Shown here: positions 1 to 8,985 of the stretch, one piece after another
Layout of the letters: every line of letters starts with the position of its first letter
Numbering within the stretch: position 1 is the stretch's first letter
Assembly: GCA_020632665.1 (NCBI GenBank)
Contig: JACKFC010000032.1
Coordinates: forward strand, 1 to 55,204
Length of the DNA stretch: 55,204 nucleotides
Direction of reading: 5' to 3'
Origin: Deltaproteobacteria bacterium
GTDB taxonomy: Bacteria > Myxococcota_A > UBA9042
Program-made: the position numbers and the translations under genes
The notes under the pieces: generated by a model
What the model was told of the DNA's origin: nothing
What the model saw: the letters and a program-made list of their open reading frames with translations, nothing else
Databases searched by the model: none

Positions 1-2083
1 CGAATACTACCCGACGCGCACCGAGATCGGCCTGCTCGAACGCCACGCCGACGCCCTGCTCGCCGCCATCGCGCCGGTCGAGATCGCAGAGCTCGGCTCT
101 GGCTCCGGCCGCAAGACCGAGCTGCTGGTCGACGCCGGCCGGCGCCAAGGCAGCCTGCAGCGGGTCGCCCTGCTCGACGTCGCCGCCGACTTCCTCCACG
201 CCTCGGCCGCCCGCATGGCCGCGCGCTGGCCGGAGCTCGAGCTGGTGCCGGTGGTCGGTGACTTCACCCGCGACATCGCGCGCCTCGGCCAAGCGCCGGG
301 CCGCCGCTTGGTCGTCTTCCTCGCCGGGACGCTCGGCAACCTCGACGAATCCGCCGTCGCCACCTTCTTCCGCGACGTGGCGGCGCTGCTGCGGCACGGC
401 GACGCGCTGCTGCTCGGCGTCGACTTGGTCAAGGACCAGGGCCGCCTGCTCGCCGCCTACGACGACGCCGCCGGCATCACCGCCCGCTTCAACCGCAACA
501 TCCTGCACGTCGTCAACGACCGCTTCGGCGCCTCCTTCGAGCTGGACGCCTTCCGCCACAGCGCGCGCTGGAACGCCGACGCGAGCCGGATCGAGATGTG
601 GCTCGAGGCCACGCGGCCGACCGAGGTCCGCGTCGACGCAGCCGACGTGGCGCTGCGCTTCGACGCCGGCGAGGGCCTGCGCACCGAGCTCTCCTGCAAA
701 TACACCCGTCGCAGCCTGCAGCGCCGGCTCGCGCCGGCCGGGTTGCAGCTGCGCCGCTGGATGATCGACGACGAGGGCCTGTTCGCGCTCGGCTTGATCG
801 AGAAAGCGCCGGCGCCGCTGGCGCGCCTGCAGCAATCCTGGGCCCTGAGCGACGACATCTTCGGTCTGCTGACGCCGCAGGCCTGGGAGCTGCGCGGCAT
901 CCCGCTGCGGCATCCGCCGATCTTCTACCTGGGTCACCTGCCGGCCTTCGCCTGGAATCAGCTCGGCGCCGGCGTGCTCGGCTTGCCGCCGCACGACGCG
1001 AGCTTCGATCGCCTCTTCGAGCGCGGCATCGATCCGCCGGAAGACGCCGTGCCTACCGCACCCGCTGCTGGACCCGACGCTGCGCAGTGGCCCGACGTCG
1101 ACGCCGTCCTCGCCTACCGCGACGCCATCCGGGCCGCCGTGGTGCGAGCCGCCGCGCGCCTCGCCAGCGAGCCCGACCACGGCGATCCGCTCCGCCAGGG
1201 CGGCCGCGTGCTGCACCTCTGCGCCGAGCACGAGCTGATGCACCACGAGACGCTGCTCTACCTGCTCCACGCCCTGCCGCCCGCGCTGCTGCGCCGCCCC
1301 GAAACCGGGCCGCTGGCCGCCGCACCGAGCCTCGGCCGCCACGACGGCAGCGCGCCCGAACGCGTCGTGGTGCCGGCGGGCCGGACCCAGATCGGCAGCC
1401 GCTGGCAGGACGTCGCCTTCGCCTGGGATGCCGAGCTGCCGGCGCAGCAGGTCCACGTCGACGCCTTCGCCCTCGACGCCCAGCCGGTCACCATCGCCCG
1501 CTACGCCGCCTGGCTGGCCCGGGAGCAGGCCGAGGGGCGGTCGATCGCGCTGCCCGAAGGCTGGCGCGCCGACCCCGCGATGCCGAGCGGCGTCGCGGTG
1601 CGCTGGCTCTTCGGGTGGCTCGACCGCGACGCCGCCGGCGCCTGGCCGGTTCGCCTCGCCTGCGCCGAGGCCGAGGCCTTCGCCGCCGCCCACGGCGCGC
1701 GCCTGCCGACCGAAGCCGAGCTGCACCGCGCCTGCGAGGTCGCCGCGCCAGCCCGTGCGGTGCGTGACGACGCCGTCGACCTCGCCACCGTGGCGCCGCG
1801 ACCGCTGCGGGCGCCGCTGCGCGGCCGGATCGACGAATTGGTCGGCAACGGCTGGGAGTGGACGAGCACCGCCTTCGCCCCGCTGCCCGGCTTCACCGCC
1901 TGGGCCCGGACCTACCCCGGCTACGCGGCCGACTTCTTCGACGGCGAGCACCGCGTCGTCTTCGGCGGCTCGTGGGCCACCCACCGCTCGCTGCTGCGCC
2001 CCGGCTTCCGCAATTGGTACCGCCAGCGCTACCCCTGGGTCTTCTCCAAGTTCCGGTTGGCGTGGGACGTTGGCGCGCAGTAG
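1..2083 (+). CDS. egtD-egtB: Bifunctional ergothioneine synthase, EgtD-EgtB fusion (5' partial)
   Basis: One open frame enters from the left edge (first codon at base 2) and ends with TAG at 2081. The first ~270 codons are the histidine-betaine methyltransferase EgtD: EYYPTRTE at the edge, the SAM-binding loop LGSGSG (window residues 31-36) and LAGTLGN. The rest is EgtB, the non-haem iron sulfoxide synthase: a DinB-like domain with candidate iron ligands in YLGHLPAF (His codon 935) and HELMHHE (His codons 1229, 1241, 1244), then an FGE-sulfatase fold ending in GNGWEWT, FGGSWAT and RPGFRNWYRQRYPW. Known family roles: EgtD trimethylates histidine and EgtB joins hercynine to a thiol donor through a C-S bond. 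The two are usually separate genes in bacteria, while the fused order seen here is that of fungal Egt1. The EgtD N-terminus lies outside the window. A lipoprotein remnant starts 51 bases downstream. Confidence 0.93.
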   Translation, partial: EYYPTRTEIGLLERHADALLAAIAPVEIAELGSGSGRKTELLVDAGRRQGSLQRVALLDVAADFLHASAARMAARWPELELVPVVGDFTRDIARLGQAPGRRLVVFLAGTLGNLDESAVATFFRDVAALLRHGDALLLGVDLVKDQGRLLAAYDDAAGITARFNRNILHVVNDRFGASFELDAFRHSARWNADASRIEMWLEATRPTEVRVDAADVALRFDAGEGLRTELSCKYTRRSLQRRLAPAGLQLRRWMIDDEGLFALGLIEKAPAPLARLQQSWALSDDIFGLLTPQAWELRGIPLRHPPIFYLGHLPAFAWNQLGAGVLGLPPHDASFDRLFERGIDPPEDAVPTAPAAGPDAAQWPDVDAVLAYRDAIRAAVVRAAARLASEPDHGDPLRQGGRVLHLCAEHELMHHETLLYLLHALPPALLRRPETGPLAAAPSLGRHDGSAPERVVVPAGRTQIGSRWQDVAFAWDAELPAQQVHVDAFALDAQPVTIARYAAWLAREQAEGRSIALPEGWRADPAMPSGVAVRWLFGWLDRDAAGAWPVRLACAEAEAFAAAHGARLPTEAELHRACEVAAPARAVRDDAVDLATVAPRPLRAPLRGRIDELVGNGWEWTSTAFAPLPGFTAWARTYPGYAADFFDGEHRVVFGGSWATHRSLLRPGFRNWYRQRYPWVFSKFRLAWDVGAQ

Positions 2084-2134
2084 GCTGATCTCGCCGGCGC
2101 CGCTGCCCCATCCCAGCGCTGACAGGATCCATCC

Positions 2135-3173
2135 ATGCCGACCGTCCGCTTGCGCACCGCACTCGCGGGCCTGCTCCTCTCCACGCTCACGTTCGCCTGC
2201 TCGGGCGAGACGGGCGCCGACGGCGACGCCACAGCCGGCAGCGACGCCGCCTTCGAGGCCGGCACGCTCGCGGACGTCGGCGGCGGCGTCGACGCCGAAC
2301 AGCAATCCGATGCTGTGACCGACGACGTCGGCGAGGGCGACACCAGCAGCGACGCGGTCGAGACGTCCGGCGACTGCCCCGGCGGCGAAGGCTGCGCCTG
2401 CAAGACCAAGGACGATTGCGACAACGCCCTCTGCCTCGACTCGCCGCAGGGCAAGTTCTGCGCCCAGACCTGCCTGCAGGATTGCCCGACGGGCTCGGCC
2501 TGCGTGGACGTCATCGCGCCCGGTGGCGACCTGCTCAGCGCCTGCGTCAGCACCACCCTGCACCTCTGCGATCCCTGAACCAACAGCGCCGCCTGCCAAG
2601 GCCCCGGCCACTCCGGCTCGCGCTGCATCGACCACGGCGACGCCGGCGCCTATTGCGGCACCGCCTGCGAGACCGACGCCTCCTGCCCCACCGGCTTCGC
2701 TTGCCAAGCCCGCGACGTCCTCGAAGGCGGCACCGCGCAGGTCTGCGTCCCGGTCGACGGCGAGCATGCCTTCGCCCCCGGCACCTGCACCTGCAGCGCC
2801 TCGGCCAGCGCCGCCGCCCTCTCCACCGCCTGCAAAGTCGAGACGGTCGGCACCGACGGCCAAGCCATCGGCGCCTGCGCCGGCACCCGCGCCTGCACCA
2901 GCGAAGGCCTCGGCGCCTGCGAAGGTCCCGCCGCCCTGCAGCGACGGCAACGCCTGCACCTCGGGCGACAAGTGCGGCGGCGGCAAATGCGTCGCCGGCG
3001 CGGCGAAGAAGTGCGACGACGGCAACCCGTGCACCAAGGACATCTGCGTCAGCTCGACCGGCGCCTGCAACTACATCAGTGAGATCATGGACGGCCAGTC
3101 CTGCGGCTACCAGAAGTGCTGCCTCAACGGCTTCTGCAAATCGACCGGCGGCGGCATGTGCTACATCCCGTAG
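2135..3173 (+). pseudogene. Cys-rich lipoprotein gene with in-frame TGA and a frameshift
   Basis: The start at 2135 gives a signal peptide ending in a lipobox (LTFAC), an acidic linker and Cys-rich modules (GDCPGGEGCACKTKDDC). A TGA at 2576 follows HLCDP. The same frame stays open and meaningful after it (TNSAACQGPGHSGSRC, then CETDASCPTGFAC) as far as about 2920. There the reading moves by one base into another frame, giving CSDGNACTSGDKCGGGKC and CDDGNPCTKDIC before a TAG at 3171. In related repeats the residue after 'C-D-P' is normally Cys, so TGC to TGA is the likely change. Two lesions argue for a pseudogene, or for two sequencing errors in a working gene. The intact product would be a surface lipoprotein of about 345 aa of unknown role, from the same repeat family as the proteins at 11487, 20328 and 23641. 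Confidence 0.8.
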
Positions 3174-3189
3174 CGCGCAGGTCGGCACC

Positions 3190-3219
3190 TCAGCAACGAG
3201 CGAACGGGTTCCAGATCAG
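3190..3219 (-). other. Short scar resembling the 3' end of the kinase gene
   Basis: On the minus strand these bases read LIWNPFARC and a TGA stop. The kinase gene at 6023-8224 ends LIWNPFGRR plus stop, and the two DNA tails agree at about 24 of 27 positions. No further kinase homology is visible beyond about 3219, so this is at most a scar of a lost paralogue or a small gene-conversion tract. The rest of the 155-base gap 3174-3328 shows nothing else. Confidence 0.4.
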
Positions 3220-3328
3220 CCTGCAGCAATGCAGCGAATTCCGACTTGACACTGCCCAACCGAACGTCCAGCTTGTGTCCATCCGACACGACGTCCAACG
3301 CGACTCCCACGTTTCGTCAGGAGGGCTC

Positions 3329-5503
3329 ATGCGCACGATCATCGTCCCCCCCCCCGCTACACATCACAAGCAGGCGCACCGAACAAGACACTGCATGGAG
3401 CATGAGCGGTGCCGTCGCCTGGGATGCTTCGCCATTGTGTTCCTGCTCTTGGTTGGTCTCGGAGGGTGTGCCGCTGACCAGGATTCGGCCGATTCTTCAC
3501 AACACGTCGTGGAGGGTGCCACGCCTCCGTCTAGGGCCGTGACGCCTCTCGCACTGGAGGGCGCGCCCCAGCCGAAGGGCTGGCGCGGCGAGGCTGCCGG
3601 CCACAACGGAGACGGGCTCTACTCCGTCTCGGTCGAGCCCCCCATGGTACGCTTCGATCAGCCAATGGGTCCGGAGAAGACGACGGCCTCTCCCGGCGCG
3701 CCGCCGAAGTCTCCCACCGAGATGGTGCTCGAAGCGTGTGGCGCGATGGAGCCGAACGCGCAGGCGCGCGTATTCGTGCGTTTGCCCAAGCGCGAGTTCG
3801 ACTTCGGCCGGTTTCGCTCCACCGACAAGGCCGCCGTCGAGGCGGTCTTGGCCGAGCGCAAGGCCGCGCTGGCCGCTGACCAGAGCGCCGCGACAGCTGA
3901 GCTGGAGAAGCTCGGTGCCAAGGTGGTGGCGACGTATTGGGTCGTCAACGGCATGACGGTCGAGATCGCCGCTGGCGCGGTTGCTTCCTTGCTGACGCTG
4001 CCCCTGGTCGTGGAGCTGCAGCCTGTCGGTGAGGCGGAGCCAAGCGCAGCCTACGACGGCAACCACATTCGCGATCGAACCCTGATCAAGTCGTCGTTCC
4101 ACGACAATCTTATCCAAGGCGAGGACGGTGGCCTGAATGGTGACAATATCCGTATCGGCGTGATCGATCAGGGCAAGCTGGCTGCGAACCACGTCGGCTG
4201 GCTGGACTGGGTGGGTGGAGCCACGCGCGTGAAGGGCCGGTATGTCTGCACCGGATCCGGATGCACAACGACCACGACGCTGCCGAGCGCTGAGACCCAT
4301 GGAACGGTGGTGACCTGGGTTGCGGCGGGAAGCATCGAGCAGGGGCAGGATTCCGCTTTCCCTGGCTCATATACCTCCAACCAGATCGCCCGTAGCGGTG
4401 TGGCTCGGGAGGCCGACGTCTACTACTACGAAGTGACCACATATTCGTCGAATCCGAAAGCAATCGAACGTGGAATTCTCGACAACGTCGACGTTTTAAA
4501 TTTCTCGCAGGCCATCTCGGCGTGTACACCCTCGTGCAATCCTGCGTGCAACATCAACGGCATCAACGACGCAATCAAGAATGCTCTGCAAGCGGGGATA
4601 GTCTTCGTGTCTGGAGGTGGCAATGGCGGTCATACCGGAGGATGTACGGCATACTACCCCGGGTATCTGCCCTGGGTCGTCTCCGTCAACGGGGCCGACA
4701 CAACGGACAGCGCGACCAACTACGACACGTCGACGCTGCTTGACGTGCCTAATTTTCCTGCGTCGAAGGGACCAGTGGCTGCGATTCGACACGACGGTGT
4801 GCCCAACCACTACCAGGCTGCGATCGACTTGGTCGCGCCCGGTGCCTGGACGCGCTACTTCACGACCGGTCCTGCCGGCTATGGCGCGGGTACCTACAAT
4901 GGCTGTTCGATGGCCGCGCCGGTCGTGACGGCAGCAACAGCGCTACTGCGTGAGGCGCTCTCGACGATCGGCTGGAGCACGACCGACGCCCACGTACTGA
5001 TCGCCAACCTCTTTCTGATGGGAGATCGCTGGGATTTCGCGGGCGGCGGAACCCGCAGCTTCGGTGTCTCGGAATACTCTGGGTTCGGTCGCATCCACAT
5101 GCACTACCCCGCAAGCAACAACCTCACCGCACCCTGGTATTGGGAGTGGCAACGGCTCTGGGTGCAGCATGGCGCGACGGTGAGTTGGCAGTTGCAGGGC
5201 CCTGCCGCCGAGAGCACCGCGCTGACGCAACTCAAGTGGGTCGTCGCGGTCATCGACACCGAACTCACCGGCGTGCCCGACATCGACCTCGAGGTTTGGG
5301 ATACCTGCCCAGCCGGGGGAGGGTCTCCGGTCTTGTTGGAGTGGGACTATTCATTGGACCTGCGTAGCCGGATTGTCCTGGATGCGTCGGAGATCGGCGG
5401 CAAATGCCTCGAAATGCGCATCAAGGGCTTTTCTGTCGCATCGGGCGGACAATGGGTCTACAGCGCCCTGTACAACCACAGCGGTTCGACCGCAGATCAC
5501 TAG
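3329..5503 (+). CDS. Subtilisin-like (S8) serine protease lipoprotein
   Basis: Secreted S8-family protease, 724 aa from ATG 3329, which has a near-perfect AGGAGG four bases upstream. A later ATG at 3395 has no ribosome site but would give a conventional lipoprotein signal (hydrophobic run ending LVGLGGC); with the first start the signal is preceded by a long basic segment. Residues ~110-240 look like an I9-type propeptide. The catalytic triad is visible as Asp280 (IGVIDQG), His324 (ETHGT) and Ser527 (NGCSMAAP), with the oxyanion Asn in SGGGNGG. A C-terminal beta-rich domain (~570-724) resembles the appended P-like domains of this family. GC is lower than in the neighbours. A C10 tract lies six codons after the first ATG. 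A small lipoprotein follows 9 bases downstream, probably co-transcribed. Substrate unknown. Confidence 0.92.
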   Translation: MRTIIVPPPATHHKQAHRTRHCMEHERCRRLGCFAIVFLLLVGLGGCAADQDSADSSQHVVEGATPPSRAVTPLALEGAPQPKGWRGEAAGHNGDGLYSVSVEPPMVRFDQPMGPEKTTASPGAPPKSPTEMVLEACGAMEPNAQARVFVRLPKREFDFGRFRSTDKAAVEAVLAERKAALAADQSAATAELEKLGAKVVATYWVVNGMTVEIAAGAVASLLTLPLVVELQPVGEAEPSAAYDGNHIRDRTLIKSSFHDNLIQGEDGGLNGDNIRIGVIDQGKLAANHVGWLDWVGGATRVKGRYVCTGSGCTTTTTLPSAETHGTVVTWVAAGSIEQGQDSAFPGSYTSNQIARSGVAREADVYYYEVTTYSSNPKAIERGILDNVDVLNFSQAISACTPSCNPACNINGINDAIKNALQAGIVFVSGGGNGGHTGGCTAYYPGYLPWVVSVNGADTTDSATNYDTSTLLDVPNFPASKGPVAAIRHDGVPNHYQAAIDLVAPGAWTRYFTTGPAGYGAGTYNGCSMAAPVVTAATALLREALSTIGWSTTDAHVLIANLFLMGDRWDFAGGGTRSFGVSEYSGFGRIHMHYPASNNLTAPWYWEWQRLWVQHGATVSWQLQGPAAESTALTQLKWVVAVIDTELTGVPDIDLEVWDTCPAGGGSPVLLEWDYSLDLRSRIVLDASEIGGKCLEMRIKGFSVASGGQWVYSALYNHSGSTADH
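3346..3355 (+). repeat. C10 homopolymer inside the 5' end of the protease gene
   Basis: Ten consecutive C bases (Val then three Pro codons) lie between the strong ribosome site/ATG 3329 and the signal-peptide core. Loss or gain of one base would put the product of ATG 3329 out of frame; the downstream ATG 3395 would stay in frame. Runs of this length are known slippage sites in phase-variable genes; that use here is inference. Confidence 0.85.
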
Positions 5504-5512
5504 GAGGCCGTC

Positions 5513-5968
5513 ATGTACTCGGCTCGAAACAGCTCGATTCTGTCCATGCTGCTCCTCCTGGCGCTCGGTACCGGCTGCGAAGGCTCGGGGACGCTGCCTG
5601 CCGACGCTGCGTCCGCCAGCGATTCCAGCGGTACGGACAGCAACACGTCGAGCTGCTTGCTGCAGACCGACGGTAGCTGCCCGGAGGGATGCGGACGCGT
5701 TGAGGTTGCGGCCGCGGTCGACCAGGTTCACGAATGCCACCCCCCGTTCGAGCTCCGCGTGGTCGCCTGTGGCGATTTCGGTATGTTCTCCACCGCAGCG
5801 TGGTGCTACCAGACCCTTGACGGCAGTGAAATCTCCCAATCACCCGGCATCTACCCAGTCGACGCAGCCCACCTCGCCGCGCAAGGATGGAAGGAGTGCG
5901 ATGAAGCGACGCGCATGAAGCTGCTGACGTGGCCGAAATGCAGCGAGCGATCGCGCTCTGGGCCATAG
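5513..5968 (+). CDS. Small secreted lipoprotein
   Basis: Encodes 151 aa starting at ATG 5513. The AGGAGG ribosome site overlaps the stop of the protease gene, so the two genes form an operon. The signal peptide ends LALGTGC, a clear lipobox. The mature part has a Ser/Asp/Thr-rich linker (residues ~25-45) and six or more Cys residues (CLLQ, CPEGC, CHPPF, CGDF, WCYQ, WKEC), suggesting a small disulfide-bonded extracellular domain. I recognise no family. Because of the coupling it may be a partner, chaperone or inhibitor of the protease (inference). It converges on the kinase gene 54 bases away. Confidence 0.8.
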   Translation: MYSARNSSILSMLLLLALGTGCEGSGTLPADAASASDSSGTDSNTSSCLLQTDGSCPEGCGRVEVAAAVDQVHECHPPFELRVVACGDFGMFSTAAWCYQTLDGSEISQSPGIYPVDAAHLAAQGWKECDEATRMKLLTWPKCSERSRSGP

Positions 5969-6022
5969 CGTCCTGGTGTCGGTAGAGGCGCGCATGGCTG
6001 CAAGTCTGCGCCGCGCACCACC

Positions 6023-8224
6023 TCACCGACGACCGAACGGGTTCCAGATCAGCGCCTTGACAATCGGGTGCTCGTCGTAATCGCTCGGCCGCCACGCCAG
6101 CGCGATCAGCGCCATCGCCAGCAGGTTCGAGACGCCCACCGCCGCCAGCGCGTGCGCCGGGAAGGCGGCGGCGAACGAGGCGCCGGTGAAGAAGACCACC
6201 GCCGAGAGCCAGAGTCGTGGCCAAGCGATCGCCGCCAACATCGCCACCGTCAGGCCGAACGAGGCCAAGTCGATCGGCAGCATCCGGCCGAATTCGAGGC
6301 CCATCTGCCACCCGATGACGCGGAAGCCGAAGACCGCGAGCACACAGGCGGTGCCGGCGGCGACGACCATCCGATTCAGCCGGCTGCGGAAGAGCGTCTC
6401 GCGCGCCCAGACCACCGCCGCGACCATGAAGGCGGCGAAGACGACGGTCGAGAGCACCAGGTCGGCGGCGCTGAAGGTCAGGCCGTAGGTCCGCTGCGCC
6501 CACAGCCCGCCGAGCGGGAAGGCGAACCAGCCCACGCCGAGGACCAAAGCCAGGAACGTCCGGGTCCGTGCGCCAATGCTCGCGTCGGCGTCGTCGCGCA
6601 GCCGCTCCAGCTCGCGTTGGTAGGCGCGGACCTCGCCGGCGATCTGCTCGATCTTGCCCATCAGCGCCGGGTGCGGGTCGGGCAGGCTGGCCGCGACGCC
6701 GGCGGCCGCGACGGGCTCGTGGATCTCTGCCAGCCAGCCGACCATCGCCTCGACCAGCTGCCAGCGCACCCGCTCGGCGTCGTCGTTGCCGGGCCAGGCG
6801 CGCAAGGCCTCGGTCAGCGCCAGCCGGCCCTCGGCGAAGAGCCGTTCCACGTGGAGCACGCGGTTCTGCAGCTCGGGGTCGCGGCGCGCGGCGGCGATCG
6901 CCTCGGCCCGGGTCGGTGGGCGCCGGCGCAGCCGCTCGGCCTCGACCTGTGCGGCCTCGACGCCCTCAGCCAGCGCCTGCCGGCCGGTCTCGATCGCCTC
7001 GGCATGCTGGCCGACGCGGGCGCGGGCGGTGTCGAGCAGCCGCATCGACTCGCGGTGTTCGAGGAAGGTGGCGAGGGCGACGCGCAGGGCGTCGGCGTCG
7101 GGGTAGCGGTCTTCGGGTAGCCGCGCGCCGGCGCGGTGGGCGACGGCGGCGAGCTCGAGCGGGACGAACGCGGCGTAGGTCGGCGGCCGACACTCGAAGG
7201 CGGCCCAGAGCAGCGCCCGGACGTCGCGGCCCTGGTGGCGCGGGGCGCCGGTCAAGATCTCGTGCAGGATGCCGCCGAGCAGGAAGACGTCGGTCCGCTC
7301 CGAGAGCAGCGCGCCATTGCCCATCACCATCTCGGGCGCCATCGCCGAGGGCGTGCCGACGATCTCGCGGCTCTCGATCGCCAGCGGCAGCGCGCCAGAG
7401 CCGCCCTCGCCGAGCGCGACGGCGATGCCCCAATCGAGGACGTAGACCTCGCCGAAGCGGCCGATCATCACGTTCTCGGTCTTCAGGTCGCGGTGCAGGA
7501 CGCCACGGCTGTGGGCGTAGGAGACGGCGCGGCAGACCCGCATCAGCACCTCGAGGTGCCAGACGATGGGCTCTTTGCCTTCGAGCGCGGGGTGGGCGTC
7601 GTCCTGCAAGATCTCGGCCCAGGAGGTGCCCTCGACCCGCTTCATCACCAGCAGCGGCGAGCCCGCCTCGTCCTGGCCGAGGGCGTAGACGGGGAGCACG
7701 TCCGGATGCTCGAGGTGGCCCGAGATCAGCGCCTCGTCGAGGAGCTTCGCCACCGCGTCGGCGTGGACCGCCGTGCCGCGCTCGCGCAGGTCGGCGCGGA
7801 CCTGCTTCACCGCGACCTCGCGACCGAGCGCGAGCTGGCGCGCACGCCGCACCACGCCCATGCCGCCCTGGCCGAGTGGCTCGCCCAGCACCAGCTCCGG
7901 CGGGCGGTCGTCCTGCGGATGCAGCAGGCGCGGCAACGCGGCGACCCGCGCCGAGATCGGCGCCGGGCTGCTGGCGCCCTTCGCCCGCTTCGCGCCGGGC
8001 AGCGGTGGCGGAGTCGCCGCCTCGCCCTCGATGTGCGCTGGGGCCGCGCCGCCGGTCGCCCCCGGAAGGGTCGTCATCCGCCGCGGCAGCGACGCCGTCA
8101 GCGAGCGTGGCACGTCCGAGAGCAGCGCCTCCTCCAACGCCGACGCCCGCAACGCCGCCTCGAAGGTCTGCCGCTCGGGAGCAGGCAGCGAAGCAGAGCG
8201 GGCGTGGTGCTGGGCGGGACGCAT
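6023..8224 (-). CDS. Membrane Ser/Thr protein kinase (Hanks type)
   Basis: 733 aa from ATG 8224; the open frame runs further upstream but that would overlap the preceding gene. The kinase domain covers residues ~110-380: glycine loop GQGGMG (118-123), Lys140 in VAVKQ, Glu164, catalytic loop HRDLKTEN (244-251), DWG in place of DFG (264-266) and APE (296-298). A helical linker of about 180 residues follows, then about six hydrophobic segments in the last ~170 residues, which anchor the protein in the membrane. The usual order is cytoplasmic kinase first, then membrane part. An N-terminal extension of ~105 residues rich in Ala, Pro and Arg has no recognised domain. DWG is a common variant in myxobacterial kinases. 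The target is unknown. It lies 70 bases downstream of the DUF6265-type gene on the same strand. Confidence 0.9.
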   Translation of the reverse strand: MRPAQHHARSASLPAPERQTFEAALRASALEEALLSDVPRSLTASLPRRMTTLPGATGGAAPAHIEGEAATPPPLPGAKRAKGASSPAPISARVAALPRLLHPQDDRPPELVLGEPLGQGGMGVVRRARQLALGREVAVKQVRADLRERGTAVHADAVAKLLDEALISGHLEHPDVLPVYALGQDEAGSPLLVMKRVEGTSWAEILQDDAHPALEGKEPIVWHLEVLMRVCRAVSYAHSRGVLHRDLKTENVMIGRFGEVYVLDWGIAVALGEGGSGALPLAIESREIVGTPSAMAPEMVMGNGALLSERTDVFLLGGILHEILTGAPRHQGRDVRALLWAAFECRPPTYAAFVPLELAAVAHRAGARLPEDRYPDADALRVALATFLEHRESMRLLDTARARVGQHAEAIETGRQALAEGVEAAQVEAERLRRRPPTRAEAIAAARRDPELQNRVLHVERLFAEGRLALTEALRAWPGNDDAERVRWQLVEAMVGWLAEIHEPVAAAGVAASLPDPHPALMGKIEQIAGEVRAYQRELERLRDDADASIGARTRTFLALVLGVGWFAFPLGGLWAQRTYGLTFSAADLVLSTVVFAAFMVAAVVWARETLFRSRLNRMVVAAGTACVLAVFGFRVIGWQMGLEFGRMLPIDLASFGLTVAMLAAIAWPRLWLSAVVFFTGASFAAAFPAHALAAVGVSNLLAMALIALAWRPSDYDEHPIVKALIWNPFGRR

Positions 8225-8294
8225 CGTCCGGAAGCTACCGCATCGGCAGGGCTCGGGAAATGCCCGGAAGAAGGGTCTCGTCAGGGTCCACCGT

Positions 8295-8816
8295 TCAGCG
8301 GTCTCGGAGCATGCGCCAGCGGCGCAAGCGGAGTTGTTGGGTGCCGTCGACGGTGCGCTGGCTGCGCGTCCACACGGCGAGGCCGTCGCCTTCGCGCGCA
8401 TAGCCGATCTCCTGTGGATCGTCGTGATCTGGGTTGCGGAAGACGACGCGCCCCGGCCCCCGTTCGGCAAGACAGAAGCGAACGGCGGGCTTCCCCATCG
8501 GGCTGGCGAAATAGGCGACACGGCAATCCGGTTCGTCGGTGCGGGCGAGGCGGAGGAACTCGAAGAAGGCGAGCGAACCGGCCTCGTCGACCCGGCCGAC
8601 GCCGAGCATCACGCCGTTGCGCGGTGCCGACCAACGCTCGCGGGTCAGGGCGCCCTCTCCGCCCTCCGGCCTGGCTCGCCAGGAGCCGCTGAGGAAGGCG
8701 ACCTCCTCGAGACTACCGTCGCCTGCGTCGCCTGTGTCGGATGTCGTCGCAGGGCTCGGGCGGGCCGCACCGCAGCCAGCAACGACAACCGCGAACGCGA
8801 TGATCAGTGGGCGCAC
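8295..8816 (-). CDS. DUF6265-like lipoprotein
   Basis: The chosen start is GTG 8816, because GGAGGAG lies just upstream; the frame also has GTG at 8828, which would include the ribosome site as coding. The product is 173 aa, beginning with a short signal whose lipobox is VVAGC. The mature domain has the pattern LSGSWRA, ERWSAPRNGVMLGVGR, FFEFLRL and PVRFC-like ends of the DUF6265 family (small beta-barrel proteins of unknown function, often periplasmic). It lies upstream of the kinase on the same strand and may share its transcript. The 169 bases between it and the TPR gene (8817-8985) show nothing recognisable. Confidence 0.78.
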   Translation of the reverse strand: MRPLIIAFAVVVAGCGAARPSPATTSDTGDAGDGSLEEVAFLSGSWRARPEGGEGALTRERWSAPRNGVMLGVGRVDEAGSLAFFEFLRLARTDEPDCRVAYFASPMGKPAVRFCLAERGPGRVVFRNPDHDDPQEIGYAREGDGLAVWTRSQRTVDGTQQLRLRRWRMLRDR

Positions 8817-8985
8817 GTCCTCCTCCACGCGGCGTACGCCGCCGCCGCGTGGCGCAAGTTCGCACGGTGTCGAAGGGACCGACAGGGGCTCCTTCCACCG
8901 CGGCGGGCGCTAGGGGGCAACGACGCCAACGGCATCGCCGGCGGCGCCCACGAACCTCGGTCGGCCCGTGGACGGGGGGCTTGCT

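Noticed and set aside
2576..2630. TGA in a Cys-rich gene as a selenocysteine codon
   Set aside because: No convincing stem-loop at the right distance after the TGA, and a second lesion (frameshift) in the same gene. Kept only as a low-probability alternative.
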